Notes: generated by a model not told the origin, from the sequence alone. 64,000 bases of DNA from Dongia sedimenti (GCA_030715195.1 JAUYVI010000004.1:1-64000); one strand, 5' to 3'. Shown: positions 1 to 8,474, numbered from the stretch's first letter. Program-made: numbers and translations.

Positions 1-72
1 GTCCGCCTGCATTGCCTTCACGACTTCAAAAGCCATTGGTAAACTCGTGATCGTCGCAGCTTGCTGTGGCAT
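1..72 (-). CDS. Partial CDS, N-terminus of an unidentified protein
   Basis: The reading frame on the minus strand is open from an ATG at position 72 to the window edge, giving 24 residues that begin MPQQAATITSLPMAFEVV. The sequence AAGAGGAG (complement of 80-87) lies 7 bases upstream of the ATG, an excellent ribosome binding site, and this is the main reason for calling a gene. The fragment has no signal peptide and is too short to assign to a family. The remainder lies outside the window. Confidence 0.55.
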   Translation of the reverse strand, partial: MPQQAATITSLPMAFEVVKAMQAD

Positions 73-451
73 GGGGGTGCTCCTCTTGTGTGCTTGGCAG
101 TTCACATCTGGAGTACCCCTTCCTTGCCCTGACACAGAATCCTTTACGTCACCCTTCACGCGCCGCGGCAGGGACGCGCGGCGGCGATTGTGGTATGATT
201 GGTGCCTTGTTTGAGATCGGAAATGCCGCAGGGAATTTGCGCCCGGCGGTACCGTGATTGCTGCGCTGCAACGCAGACCAGGCGCAGACAGAATCGAGAC
301 GGCGTCGTTCGCGACAGGGTTTACCAAGCGAAGATTCGATGGGCCTTGCGATTGAGCGAAAGGCCTTCATCGTCAATAGCTTGATGTGGATTCACGCCGC
401 CGCGCAGAGCAACCCCCGTCAGGGCAGGCGACCCGTCTGAAGCCATTCCCT
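73..451. other. Intergenic region, 379 bp
   Basis: This stretch lies between the leftward partial gene and the 3' end of the leftward LysE gene. Several short open frames cross it on both strands, but none has a ribosome binding site, a recognisable domain or sensible composition. The part next to the partial gene (about 90-170) is more AT-rich and probably holds that gene's promoter, but I cannot point to clear -35/-10 boxes. No terminator-like hairpin with a T-run was seen. Confidence 0.5.
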
Positions 452-1069
452 CTAGCGATGCCGTGCCGCGGCCAGGACGGCGCTCGCGCCGATCAGCATC
501 CCGCCGGAGATCCGGTTGCGCAATCGGCCGTGCCGCGCCAGCAGGTGGCGCGCCCGTCCCGCCGCCAGGGCCCAGCTGCCGTCCAGCAGCACGGCCAACA
601 CGACGAAGGTCGCCGAGAGCAGCAGAACCTGCGGCCCGAAGGCATGCTCGGCTGAAACGAACTGCGGGAAGAACGCGCCGTAGAACAGCAGCGTCTTCGG
701 GTTGGTCATCGAGACCAGCAGCGCCCGGGTGAGCATCGCCCGCGCGGACTTCCGCTCCGGCCGGGTCTTCGTCAGGTCGATGGCCGGGGCGCGCCACTGC
801 GCGATGCCGAGATAGAGAAGATAGGCGACGCCGATCCAACGCAGCACCTCGAACCCGGCGCCCAGCATGCCGAGAAACTGCGTCATGCCGAGTGCCACCA
901 GGCCGAGCTGCAGGATCATCGCCGCGCTGGTGCCGGCGACGGTCAGCAGACCGTAGCGCGGACCGTGCGCCACGCTGTTGGCGACGATCAACGCCACATT
1001 GGGGCCGGGGATCAGCATCAGGACGGCAACCGCCGCGATGAAGCCGAGATAGAGACTGAGATCGATCAT
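452..1069 (-). CDS. LysE/RhtB-family amino-acid exporter
   Basis: A 205-residue inner-membrane protein of the LysE/RhtB family, which exports amino acids or their analogues by proton antiport. The N-terminal hydrophobic segment carries the family signature around LIPGPNVALIVANS (residues 18-31). The family motif SMTNPKTLLFYGAFFPQF lies in the second half. Five to six hydrophobic segments fit the usual six-helix topology. The ATG at 1069 is preceded by AAGGAG with ideal spacing; an upstream in-frame start would add 16 residues without support. The substrate cannot be read from the sequence. A second member of the same family is at 53.7-54.3 kb. The upstream leader contains a GC-rich hairpin. 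Confidence 0.9.
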   Translation of the reverse strand: MIDLSLYLGFIAAVAVLMLIPGPNVALIVANSVAHGPRYGLLTVAGTSAAMILQLGLVALGMTQFLGMLGAGFEVLRWIGVAYLLYLGIAQWRAPAIDLTKTRPERKSARAMLTRALLVSMTNPKTLLFYGAFFPQFVSAEHAFGPQVLLLSATFVVLAVLLDGSWALAAGRARHLLARHGRLRNRISGGMLIGASAVLAAARHR

Positions 1070-1117
1070 AGGGACTCCTTGGATTGCCGGATGGCGGCGG
1101 GAGCCCGAAACGAACAA

Positions 1118-1136
1118 CCCCGCCGGAAGGGCGGGG
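1118..1136 (-). other. GC-rich hairpin in the lysE leader
   Basis: The arms CCCCGCC (1118-1124) and GGCGGGG (1130-1136) are perfectly complementary around a 5-base loop. They lie about 50 bases upstream of the LysE start on its transcript strand. The hairpin could be a leader attenuator or simply a transcript-end structure. No run of T follows on either strand, so a classical intrinsic terminator is not supported. Confidence 0.3.
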
Positions 1137-1307
1137 CTTGGGTCTCGACCAGGCGGAGGATCAGCCGGTTGCGGCGATCCTCAAATCCCGGCCGGCACAA
1201 ACGCCGCCGCGCATTGGCGACGTTGGCGTTGGCGACGGAGGGAAGCGGCGCGGGTCATGTGCGGAGTTCTACGCCTGAGACCGCGGCAAATCAATCGCCG
1301 CTGCCTT

Positions 1308-1601
1308 ATGCTGCGCAGCATGGCCCGCGACAAAACCTCGCCCCTGTTCCCCGGAGTAGGCCCGGTCACCGAGCAACGGCTGATCGCCGTCGGTATCGGC
1401 GATCTCGCCGCCTTGCGCAAACTCGGCGCGGCCAAAGCCTACCAGCGGCTCAAGTTCCGCTACGACAAGGCCGTGACACTGAACGCACTCTATGGACTCG
1501 AGGCCGTGCTGCTCGGCTGCCATTGGCAGGCGATCCCATCGGCACGCAAGGACGCCCTGAAGAAGGCCGTCCGCGATTCTGAGCGCGATCAAGGACGATG
1601 A
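1308..1601 (+). CDS. TfoX C-terminal domain protein
   Basis: A small protein (97 residues from ATG 1308) made almost entirely of the TfoX/Sxy C-terminal domain, a helix-hairpin-helix-like fold. Signatures are FPGVGPVTEQRLIAVGI, then LGAAKAYQRLKF and LYGLEAVLLGCHW, and a basic tail. In gamma-proteobacteria full-length TfoX/Sxy activates competence genes; stand-alone C-terminal domains are common in alphaproteobacteria and their role is not established. The N-terminal TfoX domain is absent here. The start is uncertain: ATGs at 1308 and 1320 are both possible, a further one at 1257 is unlikely, and none has a strong SD. Confidence 0.75.
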   Translation: MLRSMARDKTSPLFPGVGPVTEQRLIAVGIGDLAALRKLGAAKAYQRLKFRYDKAVTLNALYGLEAVLLGCHWQAIPSARKDALKKAVRDSERDQGR

Positions 1602-1783
1602 ACCCAGCGCGGCGATGATCCCTTGAGCTTTCTCATATTTGTCGGACAAATGCGCGCGGTTGTCGCGGGTCATATGGACGCTGCGACCAAGTGATCGCGG
1701 AACCGGGCGGCAAAGCTCCTTAGCATCGTCCCCGCGTCGCGCTCTTGCATGCGGCGCAGGATTCATCTCTGGAGTTCATCATC

Positions 1784-2509
1784 ATGCGTATCAGACCCAC
1801 TGTCCCGGCAGCCTTGGCGCTGCTCGCCGGAATCATCCTGCCTGTCGCCGCTTCCGCCGGAACCGCCCCGGCCCAGACCGCGCCCGCTCCGACCCAGACC
1901 GCCGGCACCCAGCCGGCACCGGAAGAGAAGCCGTTCTCCGGCAAGTCCGGCGGCGATTTCATGGTGCGGCTGCGCGGCATCGCGGTCATCCCGCGCGACC
2001 ATTCGGATTACGTCGATCCGATCGGCGGACATGTCGAGCAGACCAACGCCTACGTGCCGGAGGTCGATCTCACCTATTTCGTCACCGACAACATCGCGAT
2101 CGAGGCGATCGCCGCCTTCACCAAGCACGACGGCAAGGCGAAGAACACCGCCGCCGGCGACGTCGATCTCGGCTCGGTCTGGGTGCTGCCGCCGACGGTG
2201 ACACTGCAATACCATCCGTTCCCGAAGGAGCGCCTGAGCCCCTATGTCGGCGCCGGCGTGAACTACACCTTCTTCTTCAACGACGACACGCCCGATGACG
2301 GCCCGGTGAAATCGATCCACTACAGCGACAGCTTCGGCTGGGCGCTGCAGGCCGGTGTCGATTATGCGCTGACCGAGAACGTCTATCTCAACGTCGATGT
2401 GAAGAAGCTCTTCGTCAGCACCAAGGCGCGGATCAACGGCGGCGACATCAAGTCCAAGGTCGATGTCGATCCGTGGATCGTCGGCGCGGGCATCGGCTAC
2501 AAGTTCTGA
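1784..2509 (+). CDS. ompW: OmpW-family outer-membrane protein
   Basis: A 241-residue protein of the OmpW family of eight-stranded outer-membrane beta-barrels, proposed in enterobacteria to pass small hydrophobic compounds. It has a signal peptide (residues about 1-27, hydrophobic core AALALLAGIILPVAA) and then a proline/threonine-rich linker of about 25 residues. The barrel follows, with alternating polar and hydrophobic strands. Family landmarks include the GDFMVRLRG-like first strand, the PPTVTLQYHPFP segment, SPYVGAGVNYTFFF and the C-terminal GIGYKF ending in Phe, as needed for BAM recognition. GGAG sits 9 bases before the ATG at 1784; an earlier in-frame start at 1745 would spoil the signal peptide. 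Confidence 0.85.
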   Translation: MRIRPTVPAALALLAGIILPVAASAGTAPAQTAPAPTQTAGTQPAPEEKPFSGKSGGDFMVRLRGIAVIPRDHSDYVDPIGGHVEQTNAYVPEVDLTYFVTDNIAIEAIAAFTKHDGKAKNTAAGDVDLGSVWVLPPTVTLQYHPFPKERLSPYVGAGVNYTFFFNDDTPDDGPVKSIHYSDSFGWALQAGVDYALTENVYLNVDVKKLFVSTKARINGGDIKSKVDVDPWIVGAGIGYKF

Positions 2510-2548
2510 TCGTTTGCGGCGGAGGGCAAATCGCGAAGGCAGCGACAA

Positions 2549-4129
2549 TCACCAACGACCGTTGCCCGCCTTCATATCTTCCGCCTTGAGCAGGATCGGA
2601 AACCGCTCGCGCAGCTTCGCATCGGTCGCGGGATCGATGTAGGCCGGGTAGTGCGCGGACAGGATCTCCTGTGCGCGCACCCTGGCCGCCTGGCGAATGT
2701 CGGGGCTCCCTCGGCTCTGCCAGCCGTTCATCGAATCGCGATCGGCGATGTGCGGATAGATGTATTCGGTCTCCATCAGCTCCAAGGTCTTCGGCGAGCC
2801 GAGGTAATGGCCGGGACCGGCGATGGCGCGGGCGATCTCGTCGAAGCTCAGCGTCTCGTCGCTGACATCGATGCCTTTCAGCACGCGCTGGATGTTGCCG
2901 AGCATGTCGTTGTCGATGACCATCGCCTCGACCGAGCAGCCGATCAGGCTCGCCATCATGCCGCAGCACTCACTGACGTAATTGCCGCCGGCCACCGCGG
3001 CGAGGGTGACGGTGACGCCCTTCTCGTAGCCGGCCTGGGCGTCGATCGCCTTGGCGTCGGTCATGCCGGCGCCGACCGAGCTCGGCAGGTCGTAGAAGCG
3101 GCACATCTGCACGGCGGCCGCAGTGAGCAAGGCTTCCTCGCCGCCGCCGCCGGTGAAGGCGCCGGTGCGCAGGTCGGAGACGAAGGGCCAGATGCCGAAG
3201 GAGACCGGCAGGCCCGGCGTGATCAGGTTGCCCACGATCAAGGTGACCAGCGTCTCCGCGACGGTCTGCACCAGCGTGCCGGCGAGCGCCGCGGGCGCGG
3301 TGGCGCCGGCTTGCGCGGCGATCGCCGGATCGATGCAAAGGCCCAGCCGCGCATTGGCCACCATCACCTCGGCATTCTCCTTGCCGAAGCGCAGAGGTGA
3401 GACGATCGGGCAGCCGCCGATCACGCAGAACGGCCGCTCGACGAACTTGCCCTCGCCGCCGAGAAAGGCGTCGAAAAAGGAGATCAGCCTGGCGTGGTGC
3501 TCGACATTCTCGATCGAGACGCCGAAGGATTTCTGGGTGCCGGCGAGACAGGCATAGGCGACATTGAAATCCGAGGTCAGCCGGTCCGGCATGTCGGTCG
3601 CGACGATGGTCTGGCCGAAGCAATGCACATGCTCCAGCCGATCGGCCAGGCGCGCGAAGTCATAGAGGTCGAGCAGGGTGGAGGGCCGGTATTCGCCGCT
3701 GTGGAAATCCAGCACCTTGATCGCCTCGCCGGCGGTGGCGAAGTTCACGCGATCGCCGCCGATCTCCAGATCGTGCTCGGGCGAGACGCCATAGGCAGTG
3801 TAGCTCCGGCAGGCGCCGGCGAGAATGTCCTCGACCAGCGCGCGCGGGAAGCAGAGCCGCCCCTGGCTGTTGACCCAGCAGCCGCGCGGAAGAGCGACCT
3901 CCAGGATCTCCGGGATCGGTTCGCCGACCCCCAGCTTCTCCAGCACGTCGAGCGCGGTGTGGTGGATGCGCTTCATGTCTTGCTCGGAGAGCGGTCGATA
4001 GGTGCCGCCGGGCATGCCGGCGCGCACGGCACTGGCCTTCGGTCCGGACTTGCGCAGGGCACGCCGCGCCGCGCTGCCGCCGCGGGCGGCGCGGGGGCCG
4101 GGGCCGGAAATGTTGGTAGTGTCGGTCAT
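2549..4129 (-). CDS. Trimethylamine methyltransferase MttB-family protein, no pyrrolysine
   Basis: A 526-residue MttB-superfamily protein (TIM-barrel methyltransferase). True MttB uses pyrrolysine encoded by an in-frame amber codon. This frame is continuous at full length, so it belongs to the larger non-pyrrolysine branch, whose characterised members demethylate quaternary amines such as glycine betaine and pass the methyl group to a corrinoid protein. Conserved stretches include SEQDMKRIHHTALDVLEKLG near the N-terminus and the glycine-rich TGAFTGGGGEEAL region. A basic Ala/Gly/Arg-rich tail of about 35 residues starts the protein. GGGAGGTG lies just upstream of the ATG at 4129. No corrinoid protein or methyltetrahydrofolate enzyme is adjacent, so substrate and acceptor are unknown. 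Confidence 0.85.
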   Translation of the reverse strand: MTDTTNISGPGPRAARGGSAARRALRKSGPKASAVRAGMPGGTYRPLSEQDMKRIHHTALDVLEKLGVGEPIPEILEVALPRGCWVNSQGRLCFPRALVEDILAGACRSYTAYGVSPEHDLEIGGDRVNFATAGEAIKVLDFHSGEYRPSTLLDLYDFARLADRLEHVHCFGQTIVATDMPDRLTSDFNVAYACLAGTQKSFGVSIENVEHHARLISFFDAFLGGEGKFVERPFCVIGGCPIVSPLRFGKENAEVMVANARLGLCIDPAIAAQAGATAPAALAGTLVQTVAETLVTLIVGNLITPGLPVSFGIWPFVSDLRTGAFTGGGGEEALLTAAAVQMCRFYDLPSSVGAGMTDAKAIDAQAGYEKGVTVTLAAVAGGNYVSECCGMMASLIGCSVEAMVIDNDMLGNIQRVLKGIDVSDETLSFDEIARAIAGPGHYLGSPKTLELMETEYIYPHIADRDSMNGWQSRGSPDIRQAARVRAQEILSAHYPAYIDPATDAKLRERFPILLKAEDMKAGNGRW

Positions 4130-4206
4130 CGGCACCTCCCGCTGAATGAACATTCATTCTAGAGCCGGCGTCCGGCAGGGTGAAGGCTTGCAACGTCGCA
4201 CCCGGT

Positions 4207-4244
4207 TTTCTATATTTCTAGAAAGATTTCCAGAAAGGTAGAAA
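4207..4244 (+). promoter_or_regulatory. 38-bp palindromic operator of vapBC
   Basis: The sequence just before vapB is an extended dyad centred at 4225.5. Its outer arms are TTTCTA (4207-4212) and TAGAAA (4239-4244). Its inner arms are TTTCTAGAAA (4215-4224) and TTTCCAGAAA (4227-4236), each itself nearly palindromic. The rightmost arm overlaps the vapB ribosome binding site. VapB/VapBC complexes typically bind such repeated dyads to repress their own operon, so this is the expected autoregulatory site. Confidence 0.7.
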
Positions 4245-4245
4245 C

Positions 4246-4503
4246 ATGGCGCTCAGCATTAAAGACGCCAAAGCCGACCGCCTGGCTCGCGAACTGGCCG
4301 CCGAAACCGGCGAGAGCCTGACTGAGGCGGTGATCGGAGCGCTCGAAGTCCGCTTGCGCCTGGTTCGCGGCGACAATCGAACCCGAGAGCAGCGCCTGGC
4401 AGACGTGATGAAGATCATCGAGGATTTCCGTGCCCACAAGGTCGGCGACTACCGCAGTGCCGACGAAATCATCGGCTACGACGAACGTGGGCTGCCGGTC
4501 TGA
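4246..4503 (+). CDS. vapB: VapB-type antitoxin (type II)
   Basis: An 85-residue antitoxin-like protein. The N-terminal half (ALSIKDAKADRLARELAAETGESLTEAVIGALE) has the ribbon-helix-helix pattern of the VapB/PSK transcription-factor family: a short strand, then two helices with the TGESLTEAV turn. The C-terminal half is acidic and flexible and ends in the GYDERGLPV motif typical of antitoxins that wrap around PIN toxins. It should neutralise the neighbouring toxin and repress the operon through the dyad upstream. The stop overlaps the toxin start (TGATG), so the two are translationally coupled. Confidence 0.9.
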   Translation: MALSIKDAKADRLARELAAETGESLTEAVIGALEVRLRLVRGDNRTREQRLADVMKIIEDFRAHKVGDYRSADEIIGYDERGLPV

Positions 4504-4919
4504 TGGTGATCGACGCTTCCGCCATCGTCGCCATCTTCTTTGAAGAGCCGGACTATCGCGTGCTGCTCAATTTGATCGAAGGCGCCCCCTCTCGCGTGAT
4601 TTCCGCGGGAACGCTGCTCGAGGCGGGTATCGTGCTGGACCAAAGCGCCATCCGCTCCAATCAGTATCATGACAGATTGGACAAGTTCCTCGAGGCGATG
4701 CACATCCAAGTCGCCGCCTTCTCCGAGGAACAAGCGCAGATGGCGCGCGAAGCGTACCGGCAATACGGAAAGGGTCGCCATCCAGCCGGCCTGAACTTCG
4801 GCGACTGCATGTCCTATGCGCTCGCCAAGAGCCTTGACGAGCCGCTGCTGTTCAAGGGCACGGATTTCAGTCTGACCGACGTGCGCGCTGCCGAAAAGCC
4901 ACAACGTTTAGGCGGTTGA
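4503..4919 (+). CDS. vapC: VapC-type PIN-domain ribonuclease toxin
   Basis: A 138-residue PIN-domain toxin. The acidic metal-binding residues are visible: the first Asp in MVIDASAIVAI, a Glu in LLEAGIVL, an Asp in NFGDCMSYALA, and a fourth acidic residue in GTDFSLTDV. Characterised VapC toxins cut tRNA or rRNA in a Mg2+-dependent way; the target of this one cannot be told. The reading frame is intact and has all catalytic acids, so the module looks active. It starts within the stop codon of vapB. Confidence 0.92.
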   Translation: MVIDASAIVAIFFEEPDYRVLLNLIEGAPSRVISAGTLLEAGIVLDQSAIRSNQYHDRLDKFLEAMHIQVAAFSEEQAQMAREAYRQYGKGRHPAGLNFGDCMSYALAKSLDEPLLFKGTDFSLTDVRAAEKPQRLGG

Positions 4920-4969
4920 ACCAAACCCCGCGCCAGCGTTTGATCCTCGAAGCACTTGAAGGATCAGCG

Positions 4970-7039
4970 ATGACCGCCCCCGCGCCCCGGCCGAATCCCG
5001 AGAACAAGCTCGGCGAATCCACCAGTCCCTATCTGCTGCAGCATCGGCACAACCCGGTGAACTGGCGGATTTGGGGCGAGGACGCGCTGGCCGAGGCGCA
5101 GCGGGACAACAAGCCGATCCTGCTGTCGGTCGGCTATGCGGCCTGCCATTGGTGCCATGTCATGGCCCATGAGAGTTTCGAGGACCATGACATCGCGGCG
5201 CTGATGAACCGGCTGTTCGTCAACATCAAGATCGACCGCGAGGAGCGGCCGGATCTCGACACGATCTATCAGCAGGCGCTGGCGCTGCTCGGCCAGCACG
5301 GCGGCTGGCCCTTGACCATGTTCCTGATGCCGGACGGGCGGCCGTTCTGGGGCGGGACCTATTTCCCGAAGGAAGCGCGCTACGGCAGGCCGGGCTTTGC
5401 CGACGTGCTGAACTTCGTCTCGGAGATCTACCACAAGGAACCGCAGAAGGTGACGACCAACGTCACCGCGATCGCCGAGGCGATGCAGAAGCTGTCGACA
5501 CCGAAGAGCGGCGGCGAAATCCCGGATGCGCTGCTCGACCAGATCGCCGAGCGCCTGCTGCAGGAAGTCGATCTGGAGAAGGGCGGCATCGGCTCGGCCC
5601 CGAAATTCCCGCAGCCGGCGATCTTCACCCTGCTGTGGCGCGCCTACAAGCGCTCGGGCCGGCCCGAGTTTCGCCATGCGGTCGACGTCACGCTGACCCG
5701 GATGGCGCAAGGCGGAATCTACGATCACCTCGGCGGCGGCCTGGCACGCTATTCGACCGATGCCGACTGGCTGGTGCCGCATTTCGAGAAGATGCTCTAC
5801 GACAATGCCGAGTTCATCGCGCTGCTGACCCTGGTCTGGCAGGAGACCCGGAACCCGCTCTACGAGGCGCGGGTGCGCGAGACCATCGACTGGGTCGTCG
5901 CCGAGATGCTGACCGGCCCCGACCGGAAGACCAACCACGCCTTCGCCGCCTCGCTGGACGCGGATTCCGAGGGCGAGGAGGGGCGCTTCTATGTCTGGAA
6001 CGCGCGCCAGATCGAAGGCGTGCTGGGCGAGGAGGCCGCCTTTTTCGCCGCGCATTACGACGTCACACCCGGCGGAAATTGGGAAGGCCTCACCATCCTC
6101 AATCGCTCCCAGAAACCGGAACTGCTGGACGCGGCGGGCGAAGCGCGCCTGCTCAAGGCGCGCCAGGCCTTGCTTTCGGCGCGGGCCGAGCGAGTGCGGC
6201 CGGGCTGGGACGACAAGGTGCTGGCCGAATGGAACGGGCTGATGATCGCGGCGCTGGTCGAAGCGGGCATGGCGTTCGAGGAACCGCATTGGATCGACCT
6301 CGCGCGCGACGCCTTCGCCTTCATCCGCCGGCACATGTTCAAGGACGGGCGTCTCTATCATGCCTGGCGCCAGGACAAGCTCGCCCATCCGGCGACGCTC
6401 GACGATCACGCCGACCTCGCCCGCGCGGCTCTGGCGCTCTATGAAGCGACCGCCAAGGTGCAGTATCTCGACGCCGCGCGCGAGTTGACCGCGCTGCTGG
6501 ACCGGCATTTCTGGGATCCGGCCCATGGCGGCTATTTCATGACCGCCGACGACACGCGCGACATGGTGGTGCGGCCGAAATCCGCCGGCGATAACGCGGT
6601 GCCGAACGGCAACGGGGTCATGGTCGGCGTGCTGGCGCGGCTGCATCTCCTGACCGGCGAGGCCCATTTCGAAGAGCGCGCGCGTGCCCTGGTCGCGGCC
6701 TTCAGCGGCGAGCTCGAGCGCAATTTCTTTCCGCTCGCAACCTTCCTCAACAACGCGGCCTTCCTCGCCCATGCGCTGGAAGTGGTGATCATCGGCGCCC
6801 ATGATGCGCCCGATACGCAGGCCCTGGTCACGGTGGTGATGCGGCATTCGCTCCCCGACCGGCTGCTGCAGGTGGTGCCGCCGGAGGCCGCGCTGCCGGA
6901 AGCGCATCCCGCCTTCGGCAAGACCCGGCAGAACGGCCAGGCGACCGCCTATCTTTGCCGGAACCGGAGCTGCGGCCTGCCGATCACCGAGCCGCAGGCG
7001 TTGGATGCGGCGCTATCGACCCGACTCACGGCGGTCTGA
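4970..7039 (+). CDS. DUF255 thioredoxin-fold / six-hairpin protein (YyaL/SSP411 family)
   Basis: A 689-residue protein of the family that includes bacterial YyaL and human SPATA20. The N-terminal thioredoxin-like domain (about residues 10-170) starts with the family signature [21 protein letters not shown] and keeps the C-x-x-C-like site in [15 protein letters not shown]. The rest is an all-helical barrel of the six-hairpin glycosidase type, with [44 protein letters not shown] and PSGNG-like motifs. The biochemical role is not established; a sugar-related or redox role has been proposed from the fold. Start ATG 4970 has GAAGGA upstream. It lies downstream of vapC and is probably transcribed separately. 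Confidence 0.88.
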   Translation: MTAPAPRPNPENKLGESTSPYLLQHRHNPVNWRIWGEDALAEAQRDNKPILLSVGYAACHWCHVMAHESFEDHDIAALMNRLFVNIKIDREERPDLDTIYQQALALLGQHGGWPLTMFLMPDGRPFWGGTYFPKEARYGRPGFADVLNFVSEIYHKEPQKVTTNVTAIAEAMQKLSTPKSGGEIPDALLDQIAERLLQEVDLEKGGIGSAPKFPQPAIFTLLWRAYKRSGRPEFRHAVDVTLTRMAQGGIYDHLGGGLARYSTDADWLVPHFEKMLYDNAEFIALLTLVWQETRNPLYEARVRETIDWVVAEMLTGPDRKTNHAFAASLDADSEGEEGRFYVWNARQIEGVLGEEAAFFAAHYDVTPGGNWEGLTILNRSQKPELLDAAGEARLLKARQALLSARAERVRPGWDDKVLAEWNGLMIAALVEAGMAFEEPHWIDLARDAFAFIRRHMFKDGRLYHAWRQDKLAHPATLDDHADLARAALALYEATAKVQYLDAARELTALLDRHFWDPAHGGYFMTADDTRDMVVRPKSAGDNAVPNGNGVMVGVLARLHLLTGEAHFEERARALVAAFSGELERNFFPLATFLNNAAFLAHALEVVIIGAHDAPDTQALVTVVMRHSLPDRLLQVVPPEAALPEAHPAFGKTRQNGQATAYLCRNRSCGLPITEPQALDAALSTRLTAV

Positions 7040-7172
7040 CCCGAGTCGACGTGAAAATCCCGCGACTTTGTCACCGCACGCCCGATTTTCGCCTTAAGTT
7101 CGCCCGGATTGGGTTGCAGGTTCTTCACCGCTGCGCGACGATTCCGAGTCGCAATTCATATTGGGGACACCG

Positions 7173-7712
7173 ATGAAGATCAGGATGATGGCGGCGCTCG
7201 GCGCTGCGCTGCTGCTTGCCGCCTGCGGAAGCAGCGGATCCGACACCAGTGGATCGCTGCCGGCGACCGACACGACGCAGCTCTCGAACGCCGGCACCGG
7301 CTCGGTCGACGGCTCCGGCCTCGACAGCGGGATCCAGAGCGCGAGCATGGGGCCCGGCAGCGCCGGGGAATTCGAGACCAAGATCGGCAACACCATCCAC
7401 TTCGACACGGACAGCTATTCGCTGAACGCCGAGGCCCAGGGGATCCTGCAGAAGCAGGCAGCCTGGCTGCAGCAATATCCGCAGCACATGGTGACGATCG
7501 AAGGCCATGCCGACGAGCGCGGCACGCGCGAATACAACCTGGCGCTCGGCGACCGCCGCGCCACCACCGTGCTGAACTACCTGGTGGCGCTCGGCATCGA
7601 CAAGTCGCGGCTCTCCGAAGTCTCCTACGGCAAGGAGAAGCCGGTCTGCGTGGAGGCCAATGATTCCTGCTGGAGCCAGAACCGCCGCGGCGTGACCGCG
7701 CTCGGCAACTAA
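7173..7712 (+). CDS. pal: Pal-like peptidoglycan-associated lipoprotein (copy 1)
   Basis: A 179-residue lipoprotein. The signal sequence ends in the lipobox LLLAAC with Cys18 as the lipidation site, followed by a Ser/Gly/Thr-rich linker of about 50 residues. The C-terminal OmpA-like domain binds peptidoglycan: FDTDSYSL, then EGHADERGTREYNLALGDRR, which holds the Asp and Arg that grip diaminopimelate. The cysteine-containing CVEANDSCWSQNRR tail is typical of alphaproteobacterial Pal. Pal normally works with TolQRAB, but no tol gene is adjacent. ATG 7173 is chosen with GGGGAC upstream; a TTG 12 bases earlier is possible. A paralogue follows directly. Confidence 0.9.
   Translation: MKIRMMAALGAALLLAACGSSGSDTSGSLPATDTTQLSNAGTGSVDGSGLDSGIQSASMGPGSAGEFETKIGNTIHFDTDSYSLNAEAQGILQKQAAWLQQYPQHMVTIEGHADERGTREYNLALGDRRATTVLNYLVALGIDKSRLSEVSYGKEKPVCVEANDSCWSQNRRGVTALGN
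7492..7562 (+). repeat. 71-bp direct repeat, unit 1 (within pal copy 1)
   Basis: Positions 7492-7562 match 8000-8070 with a single mismatch, and positions 7506-7562 are identical to 8014-8070 over 57 bases. The repeat covers the peptidoglycan-binding core of the two tandem Pal genes. Identity includes third codon positions, unlike the flanking coding sequence. Confidence 0.9.
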
Positions 7713-7734
7713 CTCCCCACCACAAGCCATCGCC

Positions 7735-8220
7735 ATGCCTGTGCGAATATTGCCGGCGCTCGGCGCTGGGCTGATGCTGGCTGCCTGTGTCAGCAACGGC
7801 GCACCCGGCCAAGATGCCACCGAAGGCGTGGTGTCTGCCGGTGCGCTGACGCCGGGATCGATCGAGGACGAACCCTGTGGCTTCGGCAATATCGGCAACA
7901 CGCTCAATTTCACGACCGACAGCGCCGTTCTGACGGCGGAGGCGCAGAAATATGCGCAGCGCCAGGCATGCTGGATCCAACTCTACCCGCAACACAATCT
8001 GACGATCGAAGGTCATGCCGACGAGCGCGGCACGCGCGAATACAACCTGGCGCTCGGCGACCGCCGCGCCCAGGCGGTCATGGACTACTTCGTCGCGCTC
8101 GGCATCGACCGCAAACGCTTGAAGGCAATCAGCTACGGCAAGGAACGCCCGACCTGCACCGAGCCGACCGAGGCCTGCTGGAGCCAGAACCGCCGCACCG
8201 TGACGACGCTGGACGATTAG
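7735..8220 (+). CDS. Pal-like lipoprotein (copy 2)
   Basis: A 161-residue paralogue of the preceding Pal, 22 bases downstream and probably co-transcribed. It has a lipobox LMLAAC, a shorter linker, and the same OmpA-like domain (EGHADERGTREYNLALGDRR; CTEPTEACWSQNRR). The linker and the loop before the domain diverge strongly from copy 1, whereas the peptidoglycan-binding core is nearly identical at the DNA level. This suggests duplication followed by gene conversion or strong constraint. It may be a second tether with altered expression or Tol affinity. The reading frame is intact. Confidence 0.88.
   Translation: MPVRILPALGAGLMLAACVSNGAPGQDATEGVVSAGALTPGSIEDEPCGFGNIGNTLNFTTDSAVLTAEAQKYAQRQACWIQLYPQHNLTIEGHADERGTREYNLALGDRRAQAVMDYFVALGIDRKRLKAISYGKERPTCTEPTEACWSQNRRTVTTLDD
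8000..8070 (+). repeat. 71-bp direct repeat, unit 2 (within pal copy 2)
   Basis: This is the second copy of the repeat at 7492-7562, offset by 508 bp. Recombination between the units would fuse the two Pal genes into one. Confidence 0.9.
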
Positions 8221-8304
8221 CCGCGCTTTTTCCTCGCGGCCCGCACAAGCGAACCCTGTCTTGACGCGACGCTGCCGGCTCTGCCAGTGTCCTCGGTGTT
8301 ACAC

Positions 8305-8474
8305 GTCTTCAGGGCGGGGTGAAACTCCCCACCGGCGGTAGGGGCAAGTTCAAAAGCCCGAGCCCGCGAGCGCCGCGATCCTCCTGGGATAGCGGGTCAG
8401 CAGATCAGGTGAAACGCAGACGACCTGCGCCAGTCCTGAGCCGACGGTTAAAGTCCGGATGAAAGAAGACGAAG
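8305..8474 (+). ncRNA. FMN riboswitch (RFN element)
   Basis: All conserved blocks of the FMN aptamer are present in order. These are AGGGCGGGGTGAAACTCCCC then ACCGGCGGTA, GCCCGCGAGCG, GGTCAGCAGATCAGGTGAAA, and GCCGACGGTTAAAGTCCGGA, with AGAAGA at the closing stem. It sits directly upstream of ribB, a standard target. When FMN binds, expression of the riboflavin gene falls. A TTGACG at 8261-8266 could be the -35 box of its promoter, with no convincing -10. Confidence 0.97.

Noticed and set aside
4964-6907. 647-codon minus-strand open frame opposite the DUF255 gene
   Set aside because: Composition (Arg/Gln/His-rich) is that of an antisense shadow, while the plus-strand protein has clear family motifs.
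8220-8245. GCCGCG/CGCGGC hairpin after the second pal gene as a terminator
   Set aside because: The T-run lies in the loop, not after the stem, so it would not terminate as an intrinsic terminator.
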